A DNA stretch of 64,000 nt, from positions 86,846,850-86,910,849 of the forward strand of contig NC_067473.1 of NCBI RefSeq assembly GCF_947179515.1, in the 5' to 3' direction. This document shows positions 34,506 through 44,516 of this stretch, one piece after another (within the stretch, counting starts at the first letter, position 1; the number at the start of each line of letters is the position of its first letter). A program made the translations under genes and the position numbers. The notes below the pieces were generated by a model that searched no databases, was not told the origin of the DNA, and saw only the letters and a list, made by a program, of their open reading frames with translations. The stretch is from Apodemus sylvaticus. Taxonomy: Eukaryota; Chordata; Mammalia; Rodentia; Muridae.

Positions 34506-37500
34506 AAGAGAGACCTTTGTTAATAATAAACATTTGGTTAATTATTTTCTACCATGTTTTCTGTAGTTACATTGTTCTGATATATTTAGGAAATTTTTTA
34601 CATTAAAATAGTTAGTAAGCCCTATTTTACAGTTCACTGTAATGTTTTGTGTCTGTTTTTTGGTGACTTTCTTATTTGTTAATTGTAAGCAAAATATTAT
34701 TTGGAAACAAGTTGAATACATGTATAAAGTTAGTATTTAATGGTTGAAAATGTTACATAGGTATTACATGTTAAATACCAGATATGAACGTATCTGGTCT
34801 TAGTATATTTTGAAATAAAATATGGAGGATGACAGATGGGTCTGTATAAGCTGTGATGGTGGGAGGAGTGGGATGGAGAAGTATGTCAGCTGAGGAACTG
34901 CTCCAGGATCTCAAGTCAATTAAAACCTGTCAATAGAAGCTATCATCTATAAAAAGAGAAGTTCAAGTCATTGTTATTCCAAGAATTACTCTGGAAAAAA
35001 GAAAAAAAAAAACCTGTTTTTAGCTCATCCAGAAACTCATGAAAACTATGATCTAAGGATGTTTCTAAAGGCTGGGAGCTAGGACTGGTAGGAGGAAGCA
35101 AGGAAGCATGGCATTTGAATGTCTTGTTACCACAGACAAGGACAAGACAGCCGTCATAATTCTCATACCCAGAGCTCTCCTGAGGCACAGCCTTGAGATA
35201 TGCTAGACTCCTTAGAATCACATCAAATATGCACTAATGTATTTCCATAGCACAAGCTATGATTATTAAATCTTAAAGTACGTTATCAACAACACTCACC
35301 TTTGTTCTTGAATCTTCACTTAGCTTAGAGAAGATCTATAAGGTGGTGAAAAAAGTATTTTCTCTGTAATTATCCTTTTGTTCGTCATGCTCAGAAAACT
35401 GCCTCAGGGAAATTATTGCATAAGCTGCTAAGGTCTCTCAAGGCTGGTGGCTAGGGATATCTGCCAACACTTGACAGTTTCTCATCATGCAACATGACAC
35501 TACATATTTAACATCATGAGCCAGTCCTGGCGAATTACAAATACTTGGCAGCCTCTGAAGACTGGTCCTACCATTTATACAGAGAGGTGAGGCCACACAC
35601 AACAGACAGGATGTATATATAAAGATACTTTCTAAGAGTTAGTATTTTTAGGAGTGATAAGATTGGATAACAATATTCTGTTATTCATAGTTCCTGAGGC
35701 TGTGAATGATTGTGAGGGCCCAGAGTGTGAAAGGCCAAGTTTATATTGTCTTCCTCACTGACTCCCAATTTGAGCCCTCAGGGTGGTCCACAGGCAGCTG
35801 CCACAGAAACTACCTCATCTTTCACTCTCTTCTAAGAGCATGCAACCATAGAAATAAAGGAAAGCAAGCAATACTTCCCCTGGAAATGCACCTTCTGGCA
35901 TCTCAGCTATTTCAGGAACAATTTAGAAATTGTCATATAAACATTACCTTCTTTTGGGTCAAACATTTAACCCAGTGGGAAGAACATAAAGGAAGATGGG
36001 AAATGAATTAGATTTCAGAAACTGAGGGGCATTAATGGACAGATTTTATTTTTTTTCTTCTAGTTTATAGCTCAATGAGTTTTAGGTCAGTGCTTTATAT
36101 TTTACCACGATATTGTTTACTCTGAGTTTTGTCTCTTTACCACCATGACCAGAACTCTAATCGTAAGTACACTAAATACTTTGTACTTATATGTACTTAC
36201 ATATACTTCTCTTTCTATCAGTTTCTCATGTATCACTTCACCTGGCTGAAAGCTAAGTGACACGATGAATATAGTTGGATCTCAAGTTACATGTGCTTCA
36301 TCAACACACTGTTTATGGATAATACACATCTTCAACTCTCAGCAAAATATCATTGTTCTGATAGCTTAACAATACTCCATTAAGTCTATGCATGGCATTA
36401 CTGTTATTTATTAAACTATTAAAATGTCCCAATATCAATTAGCTACGAGCTTCTGGCTCTACTCCTCAAAGTAGTTCCACCAGCATCTGAACCTTGTTTG
36501 GTATTTTTTATTAAGACTAGATATAAATTATATAACTGAGCATATCTGACATCATGTTTCTTACAAAACTCTAAGACTATAACTCATTCTAAGCAGTAAT
36601 AGCAGCACAGGCTCACTGATCATTTTCTATCAGCCAGCAATAAGCCAAAGCATTCTACTTAATATTTATCTTTTGTGCAGCAATGCTTTCATGTACTATG
36701 ATTACCATATGCATTTTTTTGACCAATAAATAGAGGTACCCATGTGGGTATCAAACAATTTGTTTGAAGTACACTAGCAATAGGTGAGACAATCTTTAAT
36801 GGTCTTGTTTTGGAATCTGGGTCTTCAATACTCCTCTGGATAGCCTCCCCAAGAATGCACCATTGTTTATTCTAAGTCAAGAATATTATATCATTCCTAA
36901 GACAAACACATAGATTTGCCACATTTGTTTAGATTTGACTTAACTAGATCCCAGCTTAACTTCCATATTTATGAACATGGGTTAGTATCTATCTCCTCTC
37001 ACTATATAAACCTGATATTTATTTACCTACAAAAGACAGTTAAGAAGGCCTGGAGGAACGTAATTAAAATGCAACAAATTTCTAAGGCAGCATGTCTTGC
37101 TGTGTTGCTATAGAAACAACAGGAATTTCTGGTCACTGACCTTTCAGGGAATGCAAGGATACACTTTCATAAGACTCATAAGAGTAATCAGCCCAGGATA
37201 TTCATCTATAGCTTCTGGTGCAGCTTTTTGAAATCCCCTTTCAAATACTGGATGATTTTAGAGTTAAATTGTATTGTTCAGTGCTACTATAGAGTCAAAG
37301 TAGAGCTCTTTGAAGAAATGTTTTTAACTGATTGTTATATGAGATCTAAGATAAACACAGTGACCATAACAGCAGCAAAGAAAAAGAAATTTTACATGAG
37401 TGTATTGGGATTATAGGAAATAAAGCCACCTTTTAAAAAGTTCTGGTGCTATATCTGTTCTGCTACATGTTGACCTTCTATCTTATGTTAAGTAAACTAT

Positions 37501-38994
37501 AAAAATATGGCCTCACTCTTGAAAATATAACTAGAAATTAGGAGTTTAATCATAAGATATTGAGGTGTCAATATCATTGACCAATGGAAATTCTTAGCTC
37601 ATTCCCTTACCATGGTAATACATTCATACACTAGGTTATTTCACTAATAAATAATGACAATTAAAATTCCTAGTTAAGAAGGAATTTATCTATTTCTTTG
37701 GCCATTTGGCAGAAGCCAAATACCAATGATTCAATGGAGATATAACAAAGCTTGACTTGTGGTAGACTATTGTTATGAATACATCAATATTTCAGTTTCT
37801 ATTGGAAATAAATGAGGATGATCATCAGGAAACACATCATTTAATTACAATAAAATACATATCAATGGGTGATTAGAATACTGAATATCAGAAATACCTG
37901 TCCAGATATAAAACTCTCATAAGACAAAGGCACCTGAAGAAAAATAGAAACATTGCAATGTTTGTACCTTGAGCAGTAGAATCCACACTAATGATTAGAC
38001 ATCTAGAAATTTCTTTTATGTAGTAGCACATTCTTTCTCTAGAGACATTGTGAAGGCTGGGACACCAGATCTTTCCACTTACTAGAGAGGTAATATAGAT
38101 CAAACTCTTTAGCCAATAGGTGATAATATTGTTCATGTAATAAGCAGACAGAAAATTCAATTTCTTGGTGTTATTTTTGAGAATTAAATGACCTAAAATT
38201 ATGTATTAATATCATACCTAAATCTATATTAGGCAAATAATGTTTTCTTAAAGTATATCCAAATCCACAGACAGAGTTAGCATGATTATGCCAGTCCTGA
38301 TGTGCTGCAATACCCAAGACAGAAAGAAGAATACAGACACACTCATCCTACATAGAAATACAACTTCCCCAGGGCAACCCCAGGGGCAGCATGCTAAGTT
38401 TTTTGTAAGGAGAATGTATTTTCTTCTTTTGGATGGGTTTAAATACCATAGTCCCTTGTAAAAAGAAAAGAAAGAAATACTGCACTCAGGCTAAAGTGTC
38501 CCACAAAACTGTCTCCAGTGTAAGATGCCAGTAGCAAGTGCTAGGTCTTCAAGTTACTCCAGACTTCTGATTTGGTTCCCTAATTAGAGGTTCCCAAGAT
38601 TCTCTACTTAGTTTTAATGATTTATCAGGATTGGTTCACAATGTAGTCAATATATTACCAGTTTATTGCAAAAGATAGAAACCAGGGGAAACCAGATAAA
38701 GAAGCTGCAAAGAGCAAGGTAGTAGGTGTGTATTGGGAACGTCACAACATCTCTGTATGCTCACTTGCCCAAAAGCTGTCTAAGCCCTGACAGAGGGACT
38801 TTTGTCTAGATCTTTTCCCTTCCTGGAGTGCCAGAATAGGGTCTTAAAGCTTTAAGAAGCTTTAAAGCTTCTAAACTTGGTTTGGTATTTCTGCTGCCCA
38901 AGGCCAGGACTCAAGAATATGTGTCTTGAAATATGTTCACATTTTGGCTTGCTGTGTATGTGAAACTGAGGGAAACAGCTTTGGAATCATAATA

Positions 38995-38995
<1 letters not shown>
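34506..38995. other. Unique intergenic sequence downstream of Snca
   Basis: AT-rich and nearly free of repeats. No supported gene. A frame of 101 codons at 35706-36011 has no recognisable content. Confidence 0.5.
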
Positions 38996-38998
<3 letters not shown>

Positions 38999-39054
<56 letters not shown>

Positions 39055-39110
39055 AGTCTTTCTCTCTCTCTGTCTCCCTCTCTGTCTCTCTCTGTCTCTC
39101 TCTCCCCCCT
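38999..39110. repeat. (CT)n low-complexity tract
   Basis: About 53 bp of pure CT, then interrupted CTCTGT repeats to about 39110. Confidence 0.95.
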
Positions 39111-39593
39111 CTTGCTCCTCACTCCCTCCTTCTCTCTGACCTTTCCATGTCAGAAGACCCTCAAGTAATACCTTCGCACCTCCAAAGGAAGGAATGCTAG
39201 CAGAAGCAAGAAAAATGCAAACAGGATTAGTCAGCCCTCCCAGTATATTGCCATTAGGTTATAACACACTTTAAGTTAACCATAGTTCTATAAAAATGTT
39301 TATTTTCCCACAAAATTCTGTCATAAAAATATAGTTTCCTTGTATTTTTAGCCCTTAACTCCTGAATACTCATCTATCATGCAAAACTTTGGCTAGTTAA
39401 GTTTGCTCCTCATTTTTCCCATCTTTCTTACAGAGTTGTCTTCTGCTATCTCTGTGCTGACTGAGGAAAATATAGTACTTTCTCTCTTATATATCAGCCA
39501 GCTTCAGAAGCCAAATTGTATGTATTTCATCAGAACAAGAGTCAAGAAATTCTTCAGCATTGGGAGCTATGTCCAAGCCATGGAAAGATGTAT

Positions 39594-39644
<51 letters not shown>
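39594..39644. repeat. (GATA)n microsatellite
   Basis: About 13 GATA units. Confidence 0.97.
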
Positions 39645-41310
39645 CAGCTATTTGAATAAGAGACTCACTTGCAACCACATGGCTCACAAAATACAATGCT
39701 TTTAATGTACTCTGCCAGGAATTAGAAGCAAAAACTATCTGTATATGTTTCCTGAGACAATGTCTCAAACCTGGGATCCTCCTGCCTCTGAATAGATAAG
39801 TGTTCTATTGTATGACACTATATTTATAAATTCCATTATATCACAAATAGGTACACAACTTAGGACATATACTTGCCTCATACAATCTAGAGGAGAGACT
39901 TTTGAAAAATGACACAAGTTGAGGTTCCAAAGTGTACACTTAATTGTGTAGCACTGCCAATCATGGGGCCCAAGTCTGCCATGAAAGGTTTTCTTGAAAG
40001 TCCTTGGTGGACTCATTATAGATCAAACAGCTCTGGCTTGGGATTTAAATCTGCAGAGCTAAAGCTTTAGTCAGGAGGCATCCTCTGGCTGCACTTCGCA
40101 GGGGCAGGATTCCTATTAGGGCTTGTGTGGATTGAGGAATTTTCTTTAGGTGATGAGTGAAAAACTCTTAAGATAAAACAAAGCAAAACGACAAAAGCTA
40201 ATTAACTGCTTGGACATTAACAGCTGGACACTGCTTTAGAGAAGAAGAGCTTTAGAATGCCATATACATCAATAGCAGTACTCAAGGTCAAGCACATTGT
40301 GCCTCCAGTCCTACTCTGTTTATTGTCATTGTCATCAGTTTGATTTTCTTCTGTTTGTATCTTTCTTTTTTTTAAAAAAAAAAAAGCGTGAACTTTTGGT
40401 TGTACCCTAAACATCATCTGGGCTTTCTTAATAATGAATAATTTTCCTGCTTGAAGGAAACTTAGATAAAGAATTATTATCTATTTCCAGTGTCAAAGCA
40501 CACATGCAACTAACACTTCATAGTATTTTCTCAACTGGGCAGAAGGAATTTTCAGTGGTGCTATCTTCGTGGTCTCCCACTCCTCTTCCATTCCTGTCAC
40601 TGCCCAACATTCATCAAGTACTCATGACCATATTTAAATGACAATATTCATTACAAAAAGCATACTTTCTGCAAGTGTTTTTTCACTGTGACTCTGCTGT
40701 CACAGTGAATAATTAGAAAGATGTACTTAGTAATTTTTCAGTCAAGATTTTTGTCTGCATTCATGGGGAATTAATCCTATTGAAGGAAAACTTGTCTTAA
40801 AAATATTCCCAATTCTCTGTTATTTACAAATTGACATTTCCTTTTGTTGCATTTTGCTTTTGCTTTTGCATACCTGTTAAGGTTTCATATCTGCAGACTG
40901 CTGACTGGGGTCCCTGAGGAGTTTTACGGTACTTCCTGGGTTCTTGCACACATGCACACACACACACACACACATGCAATAAATTCCAAATTAAGCAGGT
41001 TCTTTCACAGCCTGCCTTTGATATGCTAATATGTCTTAGGAATATGCAAAAGGTCACTATTGCTCACACTTTTTAGTTCCAATGAAGTGTTTCTCAGTGC
41101 AGCCACAGCTCTGAGGACTGTAGATCAAGCTGGCTGTGTTTCAGTGGCACTGGAGAATTCATCCTGTGGGTGAATGTTCCACCTCTAAATCCTCTTAATT
41201 CCTTAATACAGTGTTAAAACTTTCCATTCCATTTCATTGTGCAGTTGTCCTTTCATGTTCATGTTCCCGATATACATGATTGTGTTACTAATGTGAAACA
41301 GACCAGGAAA
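39645..41310 (-). other. Downstream flank or long 3' UTR region of Snca
   Basis: Sequence just past the proximal Snca polyadenylation signal. On the minus strand further AATAAA hexamers occur near 40318-40323 and, beyond this block, near 39299-39304. The human gene is known to use several 3' UTR lengths up to about 2.5 kb, so part of this may be transcribed. A (CA)n tract lies at 40954-40973. No other gene is seen. Confidence 0.4.
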
Positions 41311-41333
41311 AAGATTTTGCAATGAGATAATAT

Positions 41334-41339
41334 TTTATT
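41334..41339 (-). terminator. Snca: Snca proximal polyadenylation signal AATAAA
   Basis: TTTATT on the plus strand. It is followed, in the gene's direction, by a GATATTATCTCATTGCAAAA-like context that I recall as conserved in the human gene. Confidence 0.8.
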
Positions 41340-41421
41340 TTAATTTCTACCATTTATATACAAACACAAGTTAATAAAACACATCACAAAACTGTAAAAT
41401 TTATAACTTAATATTTATAGG

Positions 41422-41428
41422 TGCATAG
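41422..41428 (-). promoter_or_regulatory. Predicted miR-153 site in the Snca 3' UTR
   Basis: CTATGCA on the minus strand is a 7-mer complement to the miR-153 seed. It lies about 460 nt after the stop codon, the position at which the human site is known. Confidence 0.7.
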
Positions 41429-41760
41429 TCTCATGCTCACATATTTTAAAATATATATTAACAAATTTCACAACACATCATTCTTCTTAGACAGAAAAAA
41501 TCATTAAGGATACGCTAAAACTCTTAGAGCAAATCACAACTTCTTAAGAACAGCAGCAACAACAACAAGAATAACCAAAAAAAAAAGTGAAGATATAGAA
41601 ATAAGTGGTAGTCACTTAGGTGTTTTAAGTTTCTGCTAACATTTTAAGTGTGAAGCCACAATATCCACAGCACACAAGACCCTGCTACCATGTATTCACT
41701 GTAGTGAGAGGGGAGCACCGGGATGCTGAGGGGCGGGTATAGGACGCCGATCACTGCAGA

Positions 41761-41769
41761 TGGAAGACT
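41761..41769 (-). promoter_or_regulatory. Predicted miR-7 site in the Snca 3' UTR
   Basis: AGTCTTCCA on the minus strand, 118-126 nt after the stop codon, matches the known position of the miR-7 site that represses alpha-synuclein in mammals. Confidence 0.8.
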
Positions 41770-41886
41770 TTGAAACACACTGTACAGCTTTGAGAAAAGG
41801 TGGTGACTGGGCACATTGGAACTGAGCACTTGTACGCCATGGAAGAGCAGCCGGCAGATCTTAGGACACTGGGTGCAATGATAGTC

Positions 41887-41919
41887 TTAGGCTTCAGGCT
41901 CATAGTCTTGGTAGCCTTC
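41887..41919 (-). CDS. Snca: Alpha-synuclein, last coding exon (exon 6, coding part)
   Basis: Alpha-synuclein is a small presynaptic, membrane-binding protein that helps SNARE assembly and aggregates in Parkinson's disease. This exon codes for the last ten residues (131-140), EGYQDYEPEA, and the TAA stop at 41887-41889. It is preceded by a pyrimidine-rich tract and the acceptor GATGTTAG at the 41920 boundary. Tyrosines 133 and 136, both modification sites in the family, are kept. The phase fits exon 5. The exons encoding residues 1-102 lie outside the window to the right. Confidence 0.97.
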   Translation of the reverse strand, partial: EGYQDYEPEA

Positions 41920-42927
41920 CTAACATCAGGGAAAAAAAGTAATAGCATGCCTTGTCAGTGAAGGGACAGATATCAACTGGCTGCTTCTCAGGAGGGAGGG
42001 CTCAGCCTTTCAATCAGATAAAATTGATCCTCAGAACAGTGTTTGGAACTTATCTGTCCTGAACATTTATTGTTTTTTTTTCCATGTATATCATCTGTAA
42101 GTTATAGAGGTCATCACAGTTAGGGTATTAGGCCCAATTCTAGATATATCAGTTGATCTGTGATCTCACCCTGGAGTAGGAATTGGCGGGGGCTCTGGGT
42201 TGTCTCCTTTGCTCTGCATTGTGAGCTGTGAGCACCCAGGTGAGCAGCATGAAGCCTCCTCCAGAGCTCATCCTTCTCCCTTCTTTCACCCATTAGGAAA
42301 CTCCAGCTTCATGGAAGGCTCCCACTCTAAAGCCCAAGCCTCCTGGACAAAATCCAGATACCTTTCAAGACAGTAATGACCCAATGTAACTGAATAGGAT
42401 AGACTTCTCAAAATTAACCCTAACTATATCAAGATTCTGCAGTTAAACTAAACCTATCATCAAACTTTTTTTTTCAAATGAAAATATAAACTTAAATGAC
42501 AAAGTTAACTTGGGCCTCTACAATTTGTCTATAACCTTAATTATGTTTTCAGCCTTAATCTATCATTATTCTGTTTTCTAAAGCATGTTTGATAACTGCC
42601 CATTGTTGCTCAGACATTTCCATATGCCTTTGTTTCTGGTAGTCTTTTGTGCTAGAATATTCTTATTTTGACCTACCATACCTCTTACCCTTTCCTACAA
42701 AGATTAAAATCATTTTTTCCAAAAACCTTTTCTTGATTGAACTATAATCCAAATATGAGAATAATTAATATATTCTCATATTATATTAATATAGATATAA
42801 TCATGGTATAATCCAAACCATAATGTGAGAGATCTGATAGTAGCAGAGTTTTAATAGCACATATTGTTATGATCCAAATTAAACACCTGAAATAATTTTC
42901 TTAGTTTTTCTGTATGTATGTATTTAC
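41920..42927 (-). other. Snca: Snca intron 5
   Basis: About 1.0 kb between exon 5 (donor GAG/GTAAATA) and exon 6 (acceptor TTAG/GAAGG). AT-rich, with no mobile element recognised and no other feature seen. Confidence 0.9.
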
Positions 42928-43011
42928 CTCTGCAGGCATTTCATAAGCCTCACTGCTAGGATCCACAGGCATGTCTTCCAGGATTCCTTCTTGTGGGTAC
43001 CCCTCTTCACC
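42928..43011 (-). CDS. Snca: Alpha-synuclein, coding exon 5, with Ala at position 129
   Basis: This 84-bp exon (28 codons, phase 0 at both ends) codes for residues 103-130, the acidic C-terminal region that binds metals, synaptobrevin and chaperones. It reads GEEGYPQEGILEDMPVDP followed by SSEAYEMPAE. The length, the acceptor (CTCTCTGTAG/GGT) and the donor (GAG/GTAAATA) match the known gene. Gly103 and Tyr107 are rodent-type residues. Tyr125 is kept. Codon 129 (42931-42933 on the plus strand) is GCA, alanine, where human, mouse and rat have serine. Skipping this exon gives the known 112-residue form. Confidence 0.97.
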
Positions 43012-43128
43012 CTACAGAGAGGGAAGAGAAGGCACCATAAGATATTGTTTTAACTTCTGAAACACAGCTTGAAAAAACACCTTGTGTCAGATACATCTTC
43101 GATGTGCCGCAAGGAGTGTTATCAGAAT

Positions 43129-43140
43129 TGCATTCTTCAG
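43129..43140 (+). repeat. Target-site duplication, left copy, of the composite L1 block
   Basis: TGCATTCTTCAG here is repeated exactly at 50332-50343 after the A-rich tail of the outermost L1. Confidence 0.8.
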
Positions 43141-43246
43141 GCAGAGGGAAGAAGGCTTATGGGACTTATGGGGAGGGGGAAACCAGGAAAGTGAAAATCA
43201 TTTGAAATGTAAATGAAGAATATAGAAAATAAAAATAATAATAAAT
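43141..43246 (+). mobile_element. Short L1 3' UTR fragment
   Basis: Severely truncated L1 tail: GGCTTATGGGACTTATGGGG, TCATTTGAAATGTAAATGAA, then an A-rich tail to about 43246. It is directly followed by a second L1 in the same direction. Confidence 0.82.
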
Positions 43247-43310
43247 ACTACAAAAAATGTGGTATATTTATATAATGGAGTACTATTCAGCCATTAGAAA
43301 CAATGAATTC
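43247..43310 (+). mobile_element. Older truncated L1, left part (ORF2 end)
   Basis: Encodes the ORF2 C-terminal motif MWYIYIMEYYSAIRNNEF. It is interrupted after AGAAACAATGAATTC by the young L1 and resumes at 49951. Confidence 0.88.
43296..43310 (+). repeat. Target-site duplication, left copy, of the young L1
   Basis: AGAAACAATGAATTC, exactly repeated at 49951-49965. It is a perfect 15-bp duplication. Confidence 0.95.
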
Positions 43311-44516
43311 GAAACAACTGGGCGGCGGCGGCAGCAGCAGCGGCAGCAGTGGCTGCTCCAGCAGAAGGGCCATCAGCAGTGGAACCAAGGCGTCACAGGG
43401 ACCAGTTAGGCCCTGCGCCCACAACCACTGACCTTCGCTGACCAGCCGGGCAGCAAGCAGCTGCAGTTGTGCGGTGCCTTTCCTGCACGGAGGCCACTTC
43501 AGAACTCGGCCTCCCACCAGTCAGGAGAGGTGCATCCATCTTGGTTCCGTACTCCACGGATCGGACTGAGGTACACAAACATAATCCGAGGCCAACACCG
43601 CGGTGGTCTGAGTCCGACGGGCGTTGGCCTGCACCCAGGCCCTGGGCGGGTCGGGGGGCCATTGGGGTGCCAACCCAGGCAGGAGGTTTTTTTGCCCAGG
43701 CCTGCGAGCACACCGCCGCCATTTTGCCTGCAGGACAACAGAGAGCTCAGGCGGGCAGACCTGTAACAGGCATAGCCTAAGGCTAACAAAGCGGGGGTCC
43801 AGGCCCCAAAAGGCACAGGACTGACCCCAAGAACTGGGCGGCTTGGTGGGCCATCTGTGAGTCAACCCGCCCAGGTGATTGTTAGCAAAGCAGACTCTCC
43901 CGGCGCTTTCAGGGAGCGTGGGCGCGCACGCCCGCCATCCTAGTCACCTGGCAGACCCAATTAACAGTCATAGCACTAGGGGAACTTTGCTCGGACCTTG
44001 GCCTCCCAGGCTTTTGCCTGGACTCAGGGACTGGGCGGCCAGGCTAACCTTGTGTGCGACAGCCCGGTTGGCGAATCGGCTGCCCAGCGGAGTGAGCAGA
44101 ACACAGGGGAGGTCACAGTAGCATACACCGTCGGCACTCCCTGGGAGTGCACACGGGCTCCATCTGCTCCACAGACACAATCTGGGGCAAGGCCTCAGGC
44201 AGAAGCCCTTAGCTCTACTCTCTCCGCTTCCGGATCCAGATCAGTCTGGGCGGCAGCATTACATCTCCAAGTCCTGCAAGGGGCTAGCTGGGCTTCCGGG
44301 CGGCCAGCTGGGAGAAGTCAGTGTGCTCCAGTGAATCCAGCGGGCCCCAGCGGGAGCCTTCGGGTGCCTGCTTTGGGATCGGAACAGCCTGGGCAGCAGC
44401 ACACTGTCTACAAGCAGTGCAGGAGGTAAGCGGTGCACCAGAGGCCAACTGGGAAGGGGCAGCTTGCACTGGTGAGTTCAGCACTGACAAGATAAACTAA
44501 CACCAGTGAGAACTAG
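43311..44516 (+). promoter_or_regulatory. L1 5' UTR / internal promoter with YY1-like site
   Basis: GC- and CpG-rich, about 1.2 kb. CTGGGCGG recurs at 43318, 43642, 43834, 44031 and 44245. The middle intervals (192 and 197 bp) mark diverged monomers of about 200 bp, the murine type of L1 promoter. GCCGCCATTTT at 43715-43725 is the complement of a YY1 consensus. A GCGGCGGCAGCAGCAG triplet-rich start lies at 43321-43350. Long frames on both strands here (43393-43865) follow from GC content and are not genes. Confidence 0.82.

Larger units (their letters stand above)
41315..41886 (-). other. Snca: Snca 3' UTR (proximal polyadenylation form)
   Basis: From the stop codon the minus strand runs about 550-570 nt to an AATAAA (41334-41339), close to the well-known ~560-nt human 3' UTR form. 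Landmarks also present in the human 3' UTR include the AAGTCTTCCA miR-7 site, CACCTAAGTGACTACC, a GTTGTTGTTGCTGCTGTT stretch, GTGAGCATGAGACTATGCAC, and TGTATATAAATGGT just before the signal. The exact cleavage point (about 41305-41325) is inferred. Confidence 0.85.

Noticed and set aside
41644..41948. Two short minus-strand frames just after the Snca stop
   Set aside because: They lie in the Snca 3' UTR or overlap exon 6 in a different frame from the one that gives EGYQDYEPEA.
43287..43865. Several overlapping long frames on both strands in GC-rich DNA, resembling a CpG-island gene
   Set aside because: They lie wholly within the 5' UTR of the young L1. The length comes from GC content, and none has a recognisable domain.
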